From assembly GCF_003797185.1 (NCBI RefSeq), contig NZ_RKMH01000023.1:1-42530 (forward strand): a stretch of 42,530 bases of DNA. The letters run 5' to 3'. Numbering within the stretch: position 1 is the first letter of the stretch; every line of letters begins with the position of its first letter. The notes under the pieces were generated by a model. That model was given only the letters and a program-made list of their open reading frames with translations, ran no database searches and was not told the DNA's origin. The position numbers and the translations under genes were made by a program. This document shows positions 17,622 to 24,312 of this stretch, piece after piece. The stretch is from Gordonia oryzae. GTDB lineage: Bacteria > Actinomycetota > Actinomycetes > Mycobacteriales > Mycobacteriaceae.

Positions 17622-17706
17622 GCTGCCTCTCCAGGACGAGTACGGGCTGCCCTATGCAATAGCGCACCGCAGCTTACCAATACGCGGGGCCTGTCCCTCA
17701 AAGGCG

Positions 17707-18025
17707 TCACCGCAGCTCGTGCCGGTCCAGATGGTCGAGCAGAACTGGCGTCAGTGACATGGCAGCGCGCGCATCTGTTCGCCGTCGAACCATCCCGCGG
17801 CATCGTCAGCGGAGACGACGTTCGTGGTCAACGCCGATCGGGGATGTCGACCACCCAGGCCTCCCGGACGACCTCGATGACAATGCCTGCTCCTCGGCGA
17901 TCCCGCGGATCACGGCCTTTTCCAACGTCTCTCCGGACTCGACCTTGCCGCCCGGCACTGTCGCACATACCCGCCTGCGATTCATGCGCTGGTCCAACAG
18001 AACTCGGCCGCATCACACACCGCGG
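17707..18025 (-). pseudogene. Frameshifted Nudix hydrolase remnant
   Basis: The reverse strand carries LLDQRMNRRRVCATVPGGKV then ESGETLEKAVIRGIAEEQA, a Nudix box with decayed positions (RE replaced by RG, final G by A). It continues in another frame as IVIEVVREAWVVDIPDRR, then in a third as VVSADDAAGWFDGEQMRALP and in the last as MSLTPVLLDHLDRHELR, ending in a stop at 17707. Together these give a complete C-terminal two-thirds of a Nudix protein with at least three frameshifts. Confidence 0.6.
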
Positions 18026-18468
18026 CGCCGACAGCAGGAATGCGCGTCGCCGACCCGGGCGGCGACAGGAGGACGGGAACCCGGGCCCGCGCAGCAGGGT
18101 CCGGCAGAGACAGCGAATGACATTCGTCGGCGATCACCTCTCATATCCTGGTGACCGATGCGACCACACCGCCTCCCGTCCTCCATCTCACCGTCCTCCA
18201 TCTCACCGGCCTCCATCTCACCGGCCTCCATCTCACCCAGCGCAACGATGCGGTCGAATACCCCGAGCCCGGCCAGGTCGACCACCAGGATCTGCTGTCC
18301 CCCAGCGACCTCGGCGGCACAGCCGATATCCCGATGGCCGATCAGACCGGCGCGCTCGAGCGGAAGCGGAGACGGCCACGCATCCGACAGCGCGACCCGT
18401 CGATCAGTCGGGAACGGCGCGAGCGCCACCCCGCCCGCTCCCTGCCCGACTAACACCGCGACGGGCAC
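18013..18468 (-). CDS. Uncharacterised ORF with GEMEA/GEMED pentapeptide repeats
   Basis: 151 aa from a GTG at 18468. The first ~80 residues look protein-like (LVGQGAGGVALAPFPTDRR, LIGHRDIGCAAEVAGGQQIL, VVDLAGLGVFDRIVALGEME). Four pentapeptides, GEMEA twice then GEMED twice, follow, encoded by the 15-bp tandem repeat at 18181-18240. The C-terminal 50 residues are Arg/Cys-rich and not convincing; they overlap the Nudix remnant. It may be a decayed gene whose end was rewritten by repeat slippage. No family recognised. Confidence 0.3.
   Translation of the reverse strand: MPVAVLVGQGAGGVALAPFPTDRRVALSDAWPSPLPLERAGLIGHRDIGCAAEVAGGQQILVVDLAGLGVFDRIVALGEMEAGEMEAGEMEDGEMEDGRRCGRIGHQDMRGDRRRMSFAVSAGPCCAGPGSRPPVAARVGDAHSCCRRRGV
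18181..18240. repeat. 15-bp tandem repeat, four copies
   Basis: Four head-to-tail units of CTCCATCTCACCGGC (first unit CCGTC, last unit CCCAG). Units are 15 bp, so the reading frame is kept. It is likely slippage-prone and useful as a VNTR. Confidence 0.9.
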
Positions 18469-18578
18469 CGACGGAACACCGATGAGTTATGCTGTGCACC
18501 CAGCAATCTCGCCATCGGTTCCATCCCCCGCGGCGGAGCGCCGCGACGTCCTGCAGACGGCCCCGCCAGCCTGGCTCA

Positions 18579-18895
18579 GCAGCATCAGGTCGGGTCGTTG
18601 TCGTGGAAACGTTGAACGCGTCCGGAATGCGTAGCGCCGGCGCAGCCGGAAGAAGGGCTTGAACCGGGGCGTTGGCCGATGCCGCTGGGGCCGGGGTTCG
18701 GCGGATACTCGGCTACAAAAACCGTTGCTACGGTTCAGTTCTTGTTGAGGCTGACCGTTGGTATCCGTCATCGACAACCTGCTCGGCCGGTCAGACAGTG
18801 ACAACCATCATCCCGTGGCTGATCGGGTATTCGCGTGTGAACACTGCGCCCAAAAGATCGGCCGTGATCGCAACGCCGCGATCAACCTCGCCTGA
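18579..18895 (+). pseudogene. TnpB (IS200/IS605 or IS607-type OrfB) C-terminal remnant
   Basis: The plus strand reads VVVVETLNASGM (the Glu of the RuvC-like site, family pattern VxxExLNVxGM), an in-frame stop, then a block containing VRRILGYKNRCYGSVLVEAD and RWYPSSTTCSAGQ (first half of the zinc finger, second Cys lost). After a frameshift comes VFACEHCAQKIGRDRNAAIN, ending LA-stop, which holds the second Cys pair and the final catalytic Asp. Stop plus frameshift make it inactive, and the N-terminal half is gone. The next 250 bases to 19143 contain no gene and would be where the element's right end and guide RNA scaffold lay. Confidence 0.75.
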
Positions 18896-19143
18896 CCTGG
18901 CGAGATCCACGCTGGGTGAACAGAGTCCCGGGAGTGGCCCGGTGACAGCACGTGGAGCCATCCACGCGACCGACCCTGCACAAGGGGGGACGCCGTAGGC
19001 GTTGAAACATCACCCCGCACAACATTACTGGTGTTGATCAGACAGGGACCGCTGCACCACACAGCGAGGCGGCCTCATGGCGACGCAAAACGAGGATGCT
19101 CACGTGTGCCCACCGCGAGGCAACCGATGTTCCGCATGCTCGC

Positions 19144-19665
19144 TCACCGCGAATACACCACGCGCGTGCGCATCACCAGGTCGGCGACCGAGCGACGACG
19201 CGGATCGACGATCACCCACAGCAACCCGACCGAGAAGAACACACAGATCAGTGCGCGGATCAGCGCTACCGGAAGACGAACGCGCGGTGTGCCTTTCCGA
19301 CTGACCAGACGCAACCCCATTACCACTGACCCCAGCGTGCGGCCGGAGACGCACCAGCAACCGGTCAGGTAGATCACCGACACCGCGACGAAGGTCGTCG
19401 CGGTGAAGAATGGGTTCGCGCTCGGTAACGAGAACTGGTGCACGTCGTAGATCAGACGGACCATCAGCCACCCGACATACAGCCCGCCCATCACCGCGAG
19501 CACCAGCAGCAGGTCAAGGACGGCCGCAATCGCGCGGCTGACGATACCGGCTGAGCGATCGGTGTCGAGGACGACGGGCGGCCGCGTTATCGGATACCCG
19601 GCCGAATCATGATGGGACGCCGAATCATGATGGGACGCTGGATCATGCACGGTTCTGTGTCCCAT
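19144..19665 (-). CDS. RDD family membrane protein with His-rich N-terminus
   Basis: About 173 aa from the ATG at 19665 (MGHRTVHDPASHHDSASHHD). The hexapeptide SHHDSA is repeated at the N-terminus. The RDD domain follows: IVSRAIAAVLDLLLVLAVMG, FFTATTFVAVSVIYLTGCWC, GRTLGSVVMGLRLVSRKG and PRRRSVADLVMRTRVV, with three membrane helices and the conserved Arg/Asp positions. RDD proteins are proposed transporters or channel-like membrane proteins. The start lies inside the last codons of the upstream nonapeptide-repeat gene (stop at 19643), indicating coupled translation. Earlier (19680) or later (GTG near 19650) starts are possible. Confidence 0.75.
   Translation of the reverse strand: MGHRTVHDPASHHDSASHHDSAGYPITRPPVVLDTDRSAGIVSRAIAAVLDLLLVLAVMGGLYVGWLMVRLIYDVHQFSLPSANPFFTATTFVAVSVIYLTGCWCVSGRTLGSVVMGLRLVSRKGTPRVRLPVALIRALICVFFSVGLLWVIVDPRRRSVADLVMRTRVVYSR
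19602..19637. repeat. 18-bp tandem repeat, two copies plus a partial third
   Basis: CCGAATCATGATGGGACG occurs at 19602-19619 and 19620-19637, followed by a degenerate ATCATG. It encodes SHHDSA-type hexapeptides in the RDD protein N-terminus. Confidence 0.85.
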
Positions 19666-20527
19666 CGGTCCGGGCCCCATCACTCGTGTTGTCACCACTC
19701 GGGGAATCTTCGGCAAGTCCGGCGTCGGCGACCCGGGCGGCCACCTTTCGTCGGAGCAACCGGTTCACGAGATCGGCCACCGCGTCGTCGGCGCGTTCGC
19801 TGCTGCTACGCACGTCGGTCATCACCTCGGTGGTCACCGACGTACTTGCCTCCCGGATGATGTCGGGCAGGTCGACTCCGGCGATGATCTCCTCGGCGAG
19901 GCCGATCAAATCGATGCGGGCGATGATGGGGTCGATGTCGACCCGCTCCACGGCGCCGTCGAGGTCCACGCGAGTGACGATGGCATTGATGTCGATCGTG
20001 TCCAGGATGGCGTCGAGGTCGAGGTGGCCGACGATCGCCGCGACGTCGACCGCATCGATCACCGCTGCGAGGTCGACCGCCGCAATAACCGCCGGAAGGT
20101 CGAGTCCCCCCACGATCCCGGGAAGATCGAGACCGTCGAGCATCGACGCGATGTCCACCCGGCCGATCACGGCGTTGAGGTCGAGTCGCGCGATCATGGC
20201 ATTGATGTCGATGTTGCGGAGCACCGCATCAAGATCCACCGCGTCGGCGACTCGATTCAGATCGATGGCACCGACGATCGGAGTGAGGTCGATTGAACTG
20301 AGCTCGTCGACGACGGCGCGGATCACCGCCCCGATCGACGCGTCGGCCGCCGCCGTGGCGAGGGTGCCGACGCCGTCGAGAATCACGTGTGTGGTGCGCC
20401 GAGCCACACGTACGACACCACCGGCAACCGGTACCTGCTCGGCGGCGGCGGTCGCAGCGGAGGCCACCTGCCAGGGCAGCTGCAGCATCGCCGCCAACCC
20501 GCCTGGTCGGGAACCCTTGTCGCTCAC
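19643..20527 (-). CDS. Nonapeptide-repeat protein, putative solenoid, unknown function
   Basis: 294 aa. Residues 1-77 contain an amphipathic/hydrophobic start (LAAMLQLPWQVASAATAAAE) and a helix-like region (HVILDGVGTLATAAADASIG). From 78 to 212 there are fifteen uninterrupted nine-residue repeats of the form x-[ILV]-D-[LIV]-x-x-[ILV]-[ILV]-x, e.g. AIDLNRVAD, NIDINAMIA, GLDLPAVIA, RVDIDPIIA. A four-residue insert (EIIA) and one more unit (GVDLPDIIR) follow, then a charged Ser/Asp-rich tail. The regular Asp every nine residues suggests a solenoid or repeated lipid/ion-binding scaffold. There is no signal peptide or clear membrane helix. It is coupled to the downstream RDD gene. I do not recognise a named family. 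Confidence 0.8.
   Translation of the reverse strand: MSDKGSRPGGLAAMLQLPWQVASAATAAAEQVPVAGGVVRVARRTTHVILDGVGTLATAAADASIGAVIRAVVDELSSIDLTPIVGAIDLNRVADAVDLDAVLRNIDINAMIARLDLNAVIGRVDIASMLDGLDLPGIVGGLDLPAVIAAVDLAAVIDAVDVAAIVGHLDLDAILDTIDINAIVTRVDLDGAVERVDIDPIIARIDLIGLAEEIIAGVDLPDIIREASTSVTTEVMTDVRSSSERADDAVADLVNRLLRRKVAARVADAGLAEDSPSGDNTSDGARTDGTQNRA
19853..20296. repeat. Degenerate 27-bp periodic repeat encoding the nonapeptide array
   Basis: The coding DNA has a 27-bp period over about 16 units, each with a GTCGA or GTCGAT core from the Val/Ile-Asp codons. Units have diverged in bases while the protein pattern is kept, indicating old duplication under selection. Confidence 0.8.
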
Positions 20528-20664
20528 CGCCGGATTATCGCATGCGCCTCAGCCCCACCTGGGGGATTGCGCGATGACTCTCGGCGGGACGGGGAGTCAT
20601 ACTTGCACACCTATCCACCCACCGTCCGCCCAGGGACGCACCGATCCACAGAACAGGAAGTCCG

Positions 20665-21118
20665 ATGGCCGAGAACTACACCGTGGTGCGCAGCACCACG
20701 ATCGCCGCTCCTGCCGCCGAAATCCACGCATACATCCATGATCTGCATCGGTGGGTTGATTGGTGAGGGCCTTGACCCCGATCTGTCGAGAACCTATTCC
20801 GGAGCCGAACTCGGCGTGGGTGCGCGCTATGCGTGGTCGGGAAATCGGAAAGCGGGCAAGGGCACCATGGAGATCCTCGAGGACACCGTACCGACCCACG
20901 TGGGGATCAGGGTCGAGTTCGAAAAGCCGGTGACATCGACAAGCCGCAGCACCTTCGACATCATCGACAACGCCGGCGTCAGCGAGGTCACGTGGACGAT
21001 GACCGGCAAGCATTCGCTCTTCAGCCGCGTGGCCACCCCGCTGGGCTTGTTCGACAAACTCCTCGGCAAGGACTTCGAGAAGGGACTCGCGCGGCTCAAG
21101 GCCGTCAGCGAATCGTGA
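20665..21118 (+). pseudogene. SRPBCC (polyketide cyclase/START-like) family gene with frameshift
   Basis: From the ATG at 20665: MAENYTVVRSTTIAAPAAEI then HAYIHDLHRWVDW, followed immediately by a stop. The text resumes in another frame as EGLDPDLSRTYSGAELGVGA, GNRKAGKGTMEILEDTVPTH, TWTMTGKHSLFSRVATPLG and a normal end, DFEKGLARLKAVSES. Relatives have WSPWE at this junction, so about 8 bases were lost near 20755. Apart from this the gene is intact. It is either a recent pseudogene or a sequencing error; programmed frameshifting is less likely. Small ligand-binding proteins of this fold have varied roles. Confidence 0.75.
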
Positions 21119-21154
21119 CGACACAGAGGCGCTACCCGTCGAGGCGCTATCGCA

Positions 21155-21740
21155 TCAACTGCGACGTGACAACATCGTTCGGCGGCCAACTTCGGAGTGC
21201 ACGATCATCGCCGGACACGATGCGACGTGCAGGACGGCGTGGCTGGTCGATCCGAGCAGAAGCTCCTGGAAGCCGCCACACCGCTGCTCCCGAGCACGAT
21301 CGGTTGCGCACCACCTGCGGCCTCGCGGCGCTCGGCTAGGGTGTGTCTCCCAATTCTTCTGCGAGGGATTGGCGCGAACGATTGCGTTCTGGCAAGGCGG
21401 AGGAGGAAGCGATAGCGGCAGCTATCGTGACCGACGACAACGCGGCCAGGGCGCAATCGGGCCGCCAAGACCCGCAAAGGGCATTGGGAGACACACCCTA
21501 GCTGGCGGTGACGGATTCGGTGGGCCAGTCCCGGAATTGAGCCGACGCCTCGCCCCGATCGTAGAACCCCTCGTCGGATAACCCCGGAGAGGTGCTGAGG
21601 ACCACCAGCGACAAGCCGAGTTCGGCGGGCTGAGTGAAAGCGGCAGCCAGGGTTGCCTGCGAAACTGCCGATCCGTCGACGCCGACGACCGCCGGACAGG
21701 TCCCGGGCGGAGCGCACACATGACGGCCACCGGCGACCAT
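21155..21740 (-). pseudogene. Universal stress protein (UspA) gene interrupted by the MITE-like element
   Basis: The reverse strand starts at an ATG at 21740 and reads CPAVVGVDGSAVSQATLAAA, FTQPAELGLSLVVLST and RDWPTESVTAS up to the element at 21499. Beyond the element it resumes with AGGAQPIVLGSSG (family GAxLVVVGSRG) and, one frame over, GGFQELLLGSTSHAVLHVAS and CPAMIVHSE, the typical ATP-binding end of UspA domains. About 35 residues between the halves are missing, and one more frameshift lies near 21270. Confidence 0.7.
21338..21499. mobile_element. 162-bp MITE-like palindromic element, copy 2
   Basis: Same length as the copy at 9628-9789 with about five substitutions. Terminal inverted repeats are AGGGTGTGTCTCCCAAT with one mismatch further in. 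CTAG flanks the core on both sides (21336-21339 and 21498-21501), which could be a 4-bp target duplication or part of the inverted repeat since CTAG is itself palindromic. It sits inside a universal stress protein gene. Confidence 0.85.
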
Positions 21741-21763
21741 TCACCGGTGTCACACAAACGAAG

Positions 21764-21801
21764 AACCCGCCTGCACAAGAGTTCTCGCGTGCAGGCGGGT
21801 T
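21764..21801 (-). terminator. Intrinsic terminator after sucD
   Basis: AACCCGCCTGCAC (21764-21776) pairs with GTGCAGGCGGGTT (21789-21801): a 13-bp perfect stem with a 12-base loop, 25 bp beyond the sucD stop. In the sucD direction it is followed by CTTCGTTTG, a modest T-run. Confidence 0.85.
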
Positions 21802-21825
21802 TCGGAGATGGTCTCCGGCCGTGGG

Positions 21826-22728
21826 TCAGAGAGCCTCGTAGAGCTCCCGGGCCAGCTTCGCGGTCTCGCTCGGGGTCTTACCGACCTTGACGCCCGCGGC
21901 CTCAAGGGCCTCCTTCTTGGCCTGGGCGGTGCCGGAGCTGCCGGAGACGATCGCACCGGCATGGCCCATCGTCTTGCCCTCGGGCGCGGTGAATCCCGCG
22001 ACGTAGCCGACGACCGGCTTGGAGACGTTGGCCTTGATGTAGTCGGCCGCACGCTCCTCGGCGTCGCCTCCGATCTCACCGATCATCACGATGACCTTGG
22101 TCTCCGGGTCCTTCTCGAACGCCTCGATGGCGTCGATGTGGGTGGTCCCGATGACGGGGTCACCGCCGATGCCGATGGCGGTGGAGAAGCCGAGGTCACG
22201 CAGCTCATACATCATCTGGTAGGTCAGGGTGCCGGACTTGGATACCAGCCCGATCGGCCCCTTGCCGGTGATGTTGGCCGGGGTGATACCCACGAGGGAT
22301 TCCTCGGGGGTGATGATGCCGGGACAGTTCGGCCCGATGATGCGGGTCTTGTTGCCCTTCTCCAGGTTGTAGGCCCAGGCATAAGCGCTGTCCTGCACCG
22401 GGATTCCCTCGGTGATGACGACCAGCAGCGGGATCTCCGCGTCGATCGCCTCGATGATGGCGTCCTTGGCGAACTTCGGCGGGACGAAGGCGATCGAGGT
22501 ATCGGCCCCGGTCTCCTTGATCGCCTCGGCAACACTGCCGAAGACCGGCAGCTCCACCTCGGAGCCGTCCTGGGCGGTGTGGGCGACGGTGGTGCCGGCC
22601 TTGCGAGCGTTGACGCCGCCGACGATGTTGGAGCCGGCCTTGAGCATCAGTGCGGTGTGTTTGGTGCCCTCACCGCCGGTGATGCCCTGGACGATGATCT
22701 TGTTGCCTTTGTTCAGGAAGATCGACAT
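21826..22728 (-). CDS. sucD: Succinyl-CoA ligase (ADP/GDP-forming) subunit alpha
   Basis: 300 aa, full length. The CoA-binding N-terminal domain has [20 protein letters not shown], and the middle shows [20 protein letters not shown]. The phosphohistidine segment is [20 protein letters not shown], with catalytic His256. With SucC it converts succinyl-CoA, phosphate and NDP to succinate, CoA and NTP in the TCA cycle. It follows sucC by 14 bp, and a strong terminator follows. ATG at 22728. Confidence 0.98.
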   Translation of the reverse strand: MSIFLNKGNKIIVQGITGGEGTKHTALMLKAGSNIVGGVNARKAGTTVAHTAQDGSEVELPVFGSVAEAIKETGADTSIAFVPPKFAKDAIIEAIDAEIPLLVVITEGIPVQDSAYAWAYNLEKGNKTRIIGPNCPGIITPEESLVGITPANITGKGPIGLVSKSGTLTYQMMYELRDLGFSTAIGIGGDPVIGTTHIDAIEAFEKDPETKVIVMIGEIGGDAEERAADYIKANVSKPVVGYVAGFTAPEGKTMGHAGAIVSGSSGTAQAKKEALEAAGVKVGKTPSETAKLARELYEAL

Positions 22729-22742
22729 GTTTCTCTAGCCCC

Positions 22743-23906
22743 TCACTTGCTCGCCAGTTCGGCGGCCTTGTCGGCGCCGGAGTCCATCGTTTCGGCGAGC
22801 GTCACCAAGGGGTGATTCGCATCGGCCAGGATCTTGCGGCCTTCGTCGACCTTGTTGCCGTCGAGGCGGACGACGAGCGGCTTGTTGGCCTCGTCGCCGA
22901 GCTTGTTGAGCGCGCCGACGATGCCGTTGGCGACAGCGTCGCAAGCAGTGATACCGCCGAAGACGTTGACGAAGACACTCTTGACCTGCTCGTCGCCCAG
23001 AATGACGTCGAGGCCGGCGGCCATCACCTCGGCCGAGGCACCGCCACCGATGTCAAGGAAGTTCGCGGGCTTGACACCCTTGTGCTTCTCGCCGGCGTAC
23101 GCAACCACGTCAAGGGTGCTCATGACCAGCCCGGCGCCGTTGCCGATGATGCCGACCTGTCCGTCGAGCTTGACGTAGTTGAGGTCGTTCTCCTTGGCCT
23201 TGAGCTCCAGCGGATCGGTGGCGTCGCGGTCGGCGAATGCCTCGTGATCGGGATGCCGGAAGTCGGCGTTCTCATCCAGGGTGACCTTGCCGTCGAGGGC
23301 CAGGATCTGGTCGTCGGGGGTACGGACCAGCGGATTGACCTCGACGAGGGTGGCGTCCTCGGCGATGAACACCTCCCAGAGCTTTTGGATGGTGTTGGCG
23401 GCGGCGTCAAGCACTTCGGCGGGCAGCTTGCCCTTCTCGGCGATCTCGCGGGCGAATGCGAGGTCGACACCCTTGACGGCGTCGACCGGGACGCGGGCGA
23501 GCGCGTCGGGGTTCTGCTCGGCGGTCACCTCGATCTCCACGCCACCCTCGACCGAGCACATGGCCAGGTAGGTGCGGTTGGCGCGATCGAGCAGGAAGGA
23601 GATGTAGTATTCCTCGGCGATGTCGCTGGCCTCGGCGACGAGGAGTTTTTTGACGACATGGCCCTTGATGTCGAGACCGAGGATGTTCTCGGCGTTCGCC
23701 TGCGCCTCGTCGGCGTCCTTGGAGTACTTCACGCCGCCGGCCTTGCCACGTCCACCGACCTTTACCTGCGCCTTGATCATGACGGGCTTGCCGATTTCCT
23801 CGGCAATCGTGCGCGCGTCGGCGGCAGAGTCGGTGACACGACCGGGTGTGGTCGGAACTCCGTGCTTGGCGAACAGTTCCTTCGCCTGGTATTCGAAGAG
23901 ATCCAT
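22743..23906 (-). CDS. sucC: Succinyl-CoA ligase (ADP-forming) subunit beta
   Basis: 387 aa, full length. ATP-grasp features: [20 protein letters not shown], then [17 protein letters not shown] for nucleotide binding, [20 protein letters not shown] with the metal-binding region, and [15 protein letters not shown] and [12 protein letters not shown] near the C-terminal subunit interface. It forms an alpha/beta pair with SucD. It is first gene of the sucCD operon; the promoter must lie in the 406-bp region shared with the divergent M23 peptidase gene, which contains a CRP/GlxR-like site. Confidence 0.98.
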   Translation of the reverse strand: MDLFEYQAKELFAKHGVPTTPGRVTDSAADARTIAEEIGKPVMIKAQVKVGGRGKAGGVKYSKDADEAQANAENILGLDIKGHVVKKLLVAEASDIAEEYYISFLLDRANRTYLAMCSVEGGVEIEVTAEQNPDALARVPVDAVKGVDLAFAREIAEKGKLPAEVLDAAANTIQKLWEVFIAEDATLVEVNPLVRTPDDQILALDGKVTLDENADFRHPDHEAFADRDATDPLELKAKENDLNYVKLDGQVGIIGNGAGLVMSTLDVVAYAGEKHKGVKPANFLDIGGGASAEVMAAGLDVILGDEQVKSVFVNVFGGITACDAVANGIVGALNKLGDEANKPLVVRLDGNKVDEGRKILADANHPLVTLAETMDSGADKAAELASK

Positions 23907-24073
23907 TCAGCTCACCATTTCGTAGATTTGCCCGCTCGTCTGGGTGTAACGCGGGCCATACGGGACTCTAAACCCGCCGCATATCGGGTTTGGGGACACC
24001 TCCTCACCTTGTGCGACAGATCACTCGCTCGGTCGGGACACGCGCTGCTGTCGACCGGCGACCGTCAGCCGTC

Positions 24074-24106
24074 CGGCTGGGCGCATTGCGGCGAATCCGC
24101 CAGCCG
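24074..24106 (+). promoter_or_regulatory. Stable hairpin in the M23 peptidase/sucC intergenic region
   Basis: CGGCTGG (24074-24080) pairs with CCAGCCG (24100-24106), extended by GCG/CGC inside. The loop and right arm contain GCGAATCCGCCAGCC, which recalls the 3' core of c-di-AMP (ydaO) riboswitches known upstream of actinobacterial wall hydrolase genes. The diagnostic GGGTGAA element was not found, so the class is unproven. Confidence 0.3.
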
Positions 24107-24146
24107 ACACCACCAATTCAACCCAGCGCGAGGATGGTCATTGGGC

Positions 24147-24162
24147 TGTGATCCACATCACT
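24147..24162. promoter_or_regulatory. CRP/GlxR-like binding site
   Basis: TGTGATCCACATCACT matches the actinobacterial cAMP-receptor consensus TGTGA-N6-TCACA at 9 of 10 defined bases. It lies about 240 bp from the sucC start and 150 bp from the peptidase start. CRP-type control of TCA and wall-hydrolase genes is known in related genera; which gene it serves here is unclear. Confidence 0.5.
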
Positions 24163-24312
24163 CCATTCCGGTTGTTTACCCTCCAGGGTTGGACTTGTCG
24201 CAATCATTTCGTTACCGTCGGCAAGCAGTCTCAGGTCGTGGTGACCCATTGCGTCACATCCGTAACGCCGAAGGAACGCGGACACCTGGGTGTATCGCAA
24301 GCGTGAGGTGAG

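Larger units (their letters stand above)
23907..24312. other. Intergenic region between divergent sucC and the M23 peptidase gene
   Basis: 406 bases without a gene. It contains a stable hairpin (24074-24106), a CRP/GlxR-like palindrome (24147-24162), an inverted repeat GTGAC-N7-GTCAC (24240-24256) and GTCAC/GTAAC half-sites 24252-24267. It probably holds both promoters and a long leader. Confidence 0.5.

Noticed and set aside
18181..18240. Short repeats considered as a CRISPR array
   Set aside because: Units are directly adjacent with no spacers and the period is 15 bp.
21808..22815. A 335-codon plus-strand open frame opposite sucD
   Set aside because: Antisense shadow of sucD with no domain features.
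22812..24311. A 499-codon plus-strand open frame opposite sucC
   Set aside because: It mirrors the sucC coding strand; its Val/Gly/Asp-rich text is the usual antisense shadow of a high-GC gene, and sucC is certain.
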